The notes beneath the pieces were generated by a model. It was given only the letters and a program-made list of their open reading frames with translations. It had not been told where the DNA came from and ran no database searches. A stretch of DNA of 16,498 nucleotides, from positions 1-16,498 of the forward strand of contig QFNN01000066.1 of NCBI GenBank assembly GCA_003240855.1, given 5' to 3'. The DNA is from Sphingomonas sanxanigenens. Its GTDB lineage: Bacteria; Pseudomonadota; Alphaproteobacteria; Sphingomonadales; Sphingomonadaceae. Made by a program: the position numbers and the translations under genes. Shown here in pieces: positions 13,401-16,498 of this stretch. How positions within the stretch are numbered: the stretch's first letter is position 1; each line of letters opens with the position of its first letter.

Positions 13401-14003
13401 TCAGGCGAACAGCTTGGCCGCCGTGTTGGCGACGCGCGCGCCGAGATAGCGGGCGCCGTCCAGTTCCGATGCGCTCGGCTGGCGGCTGCCGTCGCCGTCG
13501 GCGAGCGTGGTCGCGCCATAAGGCGCGCCGCCCTTCACTTCGTCGACGCCCACCTGGCCCTGGAAGCCATAGTCGAGACCGACGATCGTCATGCCGAAAT
13601 GCAGCAGGTTGGTGATGAGCGAGAAGAGCGTGGTCTCCTGCCCGCCATGCTGGCTGGCGGTCGAGGTGAACACCGCGCCGACCTTGCCGTTCAGCGCGCC
13701 GCGGAACCACAGGCCGCCGGCCTGGTCGAGGAAAGCCGCCATCTGGCTCGAAAGGCGGCCGAAGCGGGTCGGCGAACCGACGATGATCGCGTCATAGTCA
13801 GCGAGCTTGTCGACGCCCTCGATCACCGCATGCACGGTGTCGGTCTTGAAGCCGGCGGCGGCGACCACTGCGGCGGGCGCGGTTTCGGGCACGCGGCGGA
13901 TATCCACCTCGGCGCCGGCGCTCTTGGCGCCCTCGGCAATCGCATCGGCCATCTGCTCGATATGGCCGTAGGACGAATAATAAAGAACCAGAACCTTAGC
14001 CAT
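13401..14003 (-). CDS. wrbA: NAD(P)H:quinone oxidoreductase WrbA
   Basis: A 200-residue FMN-dependent quinone reductase of the WrbA type, flavodoxin-like fold, cytoplasmic, converting quinones to quinols by a two-electron step that avoids semiquinones. The N-terminal FMN phosphate loop VLYYSSYGHIEQMA (residues 5-18), GSPTRFGRLSSQMAAF near 76-91 and TSTASQHGGQETTLFS near 112-127 match the family closely. Length is normal. AAGGAG lies 8 bases before the ATG at 14003, a nearly ideal ribosome site. The pirin gene lies upstream on the same strand, with a strong hairpin between them, so wrbA likely has its own promoter or partial read-through. A role in quinone or redox stress, shared with pirin, fits the cluster. 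Confidence 0.96.
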   Translation of the reverse strand: MAKVLVLYYSSYGHIEQMADAIAEGAKSAGAEVDIRRVPETAPAAVVAAAGFKTDTVHAVIEGVDKLADYDAIIVGSPTRFGRLSSQMAAFLDQAGGLWFRGALNGKVGAVFTSTASQHGGQETTLFSLITNLLHFGMTIVGLDYGFQGQVGVDEVKGGAPYGATTLADGDGSRQPSASELDGARYLGARVANTAAKLFA

Positions 14004-14030
14004 CGTCAGTCTCCTTGAATGAACGGCCTG

Positions 14031-14082
14031 AGAAAAAGGGGCGGCCCCGCGCGCCGGGAGGGGGGATGTCGCGCGCGGGGCC
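14031..14082 (-). terminator. Strong Rho-independent terminator of the pirin gene
   Basis: A perfect 12-bp stem (GGCCCCGCGCGC at 14043-14054, GCGCGCGGGGCC at 14071-14082) with a 16-base loop, followed on the minus strand by GCCCCTTTTTCT. It lies 21 bp past the pirin stop and 28 bp before the wrbA start, so it should separate the two transcripts. Confidence 0.75.
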
Positions 14083-14103
14083 TGGGGGGACTATTTATTC
14101 AGC

Positions 14104-14811
14104 TTATTCGGCGTCGACCAGAACCAGTTCGGCATCTTCATCGGCCTTGATCGTGACAGTGCGGCCTCCGCCGAGCGCCGCGCCGTCGCGCGCCTTGAAA
14201 GCTTCGCCGTCGACCAGGATCTTGCCGGTCGCAGGCACCAGATAGGCGTGGCGACCCTCGCCGACTTCATAGTCGACCGATTCGCCGGCCTTCAGCGTCG
14301 CGCCAAGCACACGGGCGTCCGCGCGGATCGGCAAGGCGCCGTTCTGCTCGATGTCGTCGGAAAAGCCGCTCGCCAGCGTCACGAACTTGCCCGAACGGTC
14401 GCCCTTGGGGAAAGGCTTGGCGCCCCAGCTCGGCGAGCCGCCGCGACGCTTCGGTTCGATCCAGATCTGGAAGATGCGGGTGGTTTCCGGCTCCAGATTA
14501 TATTCCGAATGACGCACGCCGGTGCCGGCGCTCATCACCTGGACATCGCCGGCCTCGGTGCGGCCCTTGTTGCCCATGCTGTCCTGGTGCGTGATCGCGC
14601 CGTCGCGGACATAGGTGATGATCTCCATGTCGGCGTGGGGGTGCGCCGGGAAGCCGCTGTTCGGCGCGATCTCGTCGTCGTTCCAGACGCGGATCTTGCC
14701 CCAGCCCATGCGCGCCGGATCATAATAGTTGGCGAACGAGAAATGGTGGCGGGCGTTGAGCCAGCCATGGTCGGCGTGGCCAAGGCTCTCGAAGCTGCGT
14801 TTCTCAACCAT
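14104..14811 (-). CDS. Pirin family protein
   Basis: A 235-residue bicupin. The N-terminal domain holds the iron ligands seen in human pirin and YhaK/YhhW relatives: H57 and H59 (FPAHPHADME), H101 and E103 (GTGVRHSEYN). Bacterial pirins studied so far act as quercetinase-like dioxygenases or as redox-sensing modulators; which applies here is unknown. Start at ATG 14811 with AGGAG upstream (spacing about 7 bases). An upstream frame start at 14949 runs into the LysR gene and is not used. It diverges from the LysR gene, its probable regulator, and the leader carries a 19-bp palindrome. A terminator follows it. The family call is firm. Confidence 0.93.
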   Translation of the reverse strand: MVEKRSFESLGHADHGWLNARHHFSFANYYDPARMGWGKIRVWNDDEIAPNSGFPAHPHADMEIITYVRDGAITHQDSMGNKGRTEAGDVQVMSAGTGVRHSEYNLEPETTRIFQIWIEPKRRGGSPSWGAKPFPKGDRSGKFVTLASGFSDDIEQNGALPIRADARVLGATLKAGESVDYEVGEGRHAYLVPATGKILVDGEAFKARDGAALGGGRTVTIKADEDAELVLVDAE

Positions 14812-14918
14812 GTTCAATCTCCTGAGGGTGGCCGCTGCGGCCACCGCTTGCTTGAGACCTAGATAACGCGCATGATCGAAACAGAAATAGAAACGTTGGA
14901 AACGGATCGTTTCACTAT
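14812..14918. promoter_or_regulatory. Divergent LysR/pirin control region
   Basis: This 107-bp gap holds a 19-bp palindrome next to the pirin ribosome site (14827-14845, GGTGGCCGC-T-GCGGCCACC), and three GAAAC units at 14878, 14890 and 14899. The last forms the inverted repeat GAAACG-GAT-CGTTTC (14899-14913), ending 5 bases before the LysR ATG. Such dyads fit LysR-type operator sites controlling both genes and the regulator itself. No clear -35/-10 pair can be named. Confidence 0.55.
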
Positions 14919-15821
14919 ATGCGACTCCCTGATCTCGAAGCCTGGGCAATCTTCGCCACCGTCGTCGAACAGCGCAGCTTCACCGCCGCCGCAGACGCGC
15001 TCAACCTGTCCAAGGCGACTGTGTCCAAGGCGATAACCCGGCTGGAAACCCAGCTCGGCACGCAGCTTTTCCACCGCACGTCGCGCACGCTGACGCTCAC
15101 CGCCGCCGGCCACGCGCTCGCTCCGCGCGCCAGCGGGATGCTGGCCGAGGCGCGCAACGCCGAGGAAGCGGCGCACGACGAGGCGGCCGCGCCCAGCGGC
15201 CTCGTCACGGTCGCCGCGCCGATGACCTTCGGCCTCCAGCGCGTCAGCCCCGCCATCGCCGAGTTCCTCAAGCTCTACCCCAATATCACGATCGACCTGC
15301 GCCTTAGCGATGCGAAGATCGATCTGGTCGCCGAGGGGATCGACGTCGCGCTGCGCATCGCGGCGCTGCCCGACAGTTCGTTGCGCGCGCGCCGCGTCGG
15401 ATCGGTCAAGGCCTATATCGCGGCCGCCCCCGCCTATCTTGATCGCAAGGGGCGCCCGCATCATCCCGCCGAACTGGGCGAACATGACTGCCTTGGCTAT
15501 TCGCTGCTTCCCACGCCCAATCTCTGGCGCTTCATCGGTCCGGGCGGCGCGGAGGCCGCCGTCCGCCCGCGCGGCCCGCTGATCGCAAACAGCGGCGAGG
15601 CGTTGCTTCCCTCGCTGCGCGCCGGGCTGGGCATCGCCATCCTGCCGGATTTCATCATCGGCGAGGATATAGAGAAGGGCGTTCTGGAACCGATACTGAC
15701 GGACTGGTCCCCGCCGCCGGTCGCGCTTCACCTCGTCACGCCCCCCGGCGCGCTGCGCCCGGCGAGGGTCGAGGCGCTGATCACCTATCTCCTCACGGCG
15801 TTTACGGACTGTCCGCGCTGA
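14919..15821 (+). CDS. LysR-family transcriptional regulator
   Basis: A 300-residue LysR-type regulator: N-terminal winged helix-turn-helix (FTAAADALNLSKATVSKAITRLETQLGTQLFHRT, about residues 21-54), then a two-lobed inducer-binding domain beginning near VTVAAPMTFG at about 95, with GLGIAILPDFIIG near 240-252. Starts at ATG 14919, though a palindrome occupies the place of the ribosome site. It is divergent from pirin, which is typical for a LysR regulator and its target. Likely ligands would be quinones or other electrophiles given wrbA and pirin nearby, but that is inference. ctrA follows 111 bp downstream on the same strand with its own promoter. Confidence 0.92.
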   Translation: MRLPDLEAWAIFATVVEQRSFTAAADALNLSKATVSKAITRLETQLGTQLFHRTSRTLTLTAAGHALAPRASGMLAEARNAEEAAHDEAAAPSGLVTVAAPMTFGLQRVSPAIAEFLKLYPNITIDLRLSDAKIDLVAEGIDVALRIAALPDSSLRARRVGSVKAYIAAAPAYLDRKGRPHHPAELGEHDCLGYSLLPTPNLWRFIGPGGAEAAVRPRGPLIANSGEALLPSLRAGLGIAILPDFIIGEDIEKGVLEPILTDWSPPPVALHLVTPPGALRPARVEALITYLLTAFTDCPR

Positions 15822-15830
15822 CCTGCTGAC

Positions 15831-15845
15831 TTAACACGATATTAA
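15831..15845. promoter_or_regulatory. CtrA-binding box (TTAA-N7-TTAA) upstream of ctrA
   Basis: TTAA at 15831 and TTAA at 15842 are separated by exactly seven bases, the full CtrA consensus; a third TTAA lies at 15871. It sits about 88 bp before the ctrA start, which suggests autoregulation, and begins 9 bp after the LysR stop. A TTGTCG (15849) and TTAATG (15871) pair spaced 16 bp is a tentative promoter. Confidence 0.7.
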
Positions 15846-15932
15846 CGTTTGTCGTTCACATGTCGAATGGTTAATGAATGTCCGGGGGCATCCAAAGGCG
15901 ATCTGCCGCGATGCCGTAGAGGGGGACTGCAA

Positions 15933-16498
15933 ATGCGCGTGTTGCTGATCGAGGATGAGCCGACGACCGCCAAGGCGATCGAGCTGATGCTGTCCTCCGA
16001 GGGGTTCAACGTCTATACGACGGATCTGGGCGAGGAAGGCCTCGATCTGGGCAAGCTCTATGATTACGACATCATTCTGCTCGACCTGAACCTGCCCGAC
16101 ATGCACGGCTATGACGTGCTGAAGCGGCTTCGCACCGCGAAGGTCCAGACCCCGGTGCTGATCCTGTCGGGCATCAACGAGATGGACTCGAAGGTTCGCT
16201 CCTTTGGTTTCGGCGCTGACGATTATGTCACCAAGCCATTCCACCGCGACGAGCTGGTCGCCCGCATCCACGCCGTCGTCCGCCGCTCGAAGGGCCATTC
16301 GCAGTCGGTCATCCGCACCGGCAAGCTGGCGGTGAACCTCGACGCCAAGACCGTCGAGGTCGACAGCGCCCGCGTGCACCTGACCGGCAAGGAATATGCG
16401 ATGCTGGAGCTGCTCTCGCTCCGCAAGGGCACGACGCTCACCAAGGAAATGTTCCTCAACCATCTGTACGGCGGGATGGACGAGCCCGAGCTGAAGAT
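15933..16498 (+). CDS. ctrA: Cell cycle response regulator CtrA (partial, runs off the window)
   Basis: The OmpR-class master regulator of the alphaproteobacterial cell cycle, controlling replication, division and motility genes. The visible 188 residues cover the receiver domain, with the acidic pair E7/D8, phospho-acceptor D51 (ILLDLNLPD), S79 and K101 (VTKPFH), and most of the winged-helix DNA-binding domain (RTGKLAVNLDAKTVEV, HLTGKEYAMLELLSL, LTKEMFLNHLYGGMDEPELK). The family length is about 230-240, so about 45 residues and the C-terminal proteolysis signal lie outside. ATG 15933 follows GAGGGGGA. The sequence is near identical to what I recall of CtrA in alphaproteobacteria. Confidence 0.97.
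   Translation, partial: MRVLLIEDEPTTAKAIELMLSSEGFNVYTTDLGEEGLDLGKLYDYDIILLDLNLPDMHGYDVLKRLRTAKVQTPVLILSGINEMDSKVRSFGFGADDYVTKPFHRDELVARIHAVVRRSKGHSQSVIRTGKLAVNLDAKTVEVDSARVHLTGKEYAMLELLSLRKGTTLTKEMFLNHLYGGMDEPELK

Noticed and set aside
12423..14018. Plus-strand open frame of 531 codons
   Set aside because: Spans the antisense of three recognised genes, the repeat element and two terminators; not a plausible gene.
15831..16463. Minus-strand open frame of 210 codons
   Set aside because: Antisense to ctrA, whose receiver and DNA-binding motifs are clear on the plus strand.

Overview
The window looks like chromosomal core sequence from an alphaproteobacterium, most likely of the order Sphingomonadales (Sphingomonas, Sphingopyxis, Sphingobium or a relative). 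The main reasons are the near-canonical CtrA cell-cycle regulator at the right edge, preceded by a full TTAA-N7-TTAA CtrA box, the high GC content (about 65% in lines counted by hand) and the gene repertoire. No tRNA, rRNA, CRISPR array, transposase or phage gene was seen. High GC makes long antisense open frames common; I treat these as shadows.

Layout. At 5-1300 (+) lies a DctA-type C4-dicarboxylate/cation symporter. It converges with, and overlaps by 29 bp, a compact minus-strand gene row that reads from 6254 down to 1272: a polytopic GT-C-like membrane protein, a fold-type IV PLP enzyme (BCAT-like), a small P-loop sulfotransferase-like protein, a secreted metal-dependent amidohydrolase and a PAP2 phosphatase. 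Two of the junctions are ATGA overlaps and one is a 1-base gap, so at least the last four genes look like one translationally coupled operon. This is the least understood part of the window. Upstream of it is an orphan two-TM protein (6350-6898) of lower GC.

At 6974-9684 (-) lie the pyruvate dehydrogenase E2 (pdhC) and E3 (lpdA) genes, without E1 genes beside them. E3 starts with TTG. A universal-stress-like protein (9856-10311, +) diverges from pdhC. Then, on the minus strand, come a small three-TM protein and an RcnB-family secreted Pro/Gly/Tyr-rich protein ending in Cys-Arg-Cys.

At 11586-13217 (-) lies a three-gene group: an RluA-type pseudouridine synthase, ArfB (GGQ ribosome rescue hydrolase) and free methionine-(R)-sulfoxide reductase. 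It is separated by a hairpin terminator and an 86-bp inverted-repeat element from wrbA (13401-14003, -), which in turn is separated by a strong terminator from a pirin gene (14104-14811, -). Pirin diverges from a LysR-family regulator (14919-15821, +) across a 107-bp region rich in GAAAC repeats and palindromes, a probable LysR-controlled quinone/redox stress cassette. The window ends inside ctrA (15933 onwards, +).

Functional themes: central carbon metabolism (PDH E2/E3, dicarboxylate uptake), redox and translation quality control (WrbA, pirin, fRMsr, ArfB), cell-cycle control (CtrA), and one uncharacterised envelope/secondary-metabolism-like operon.
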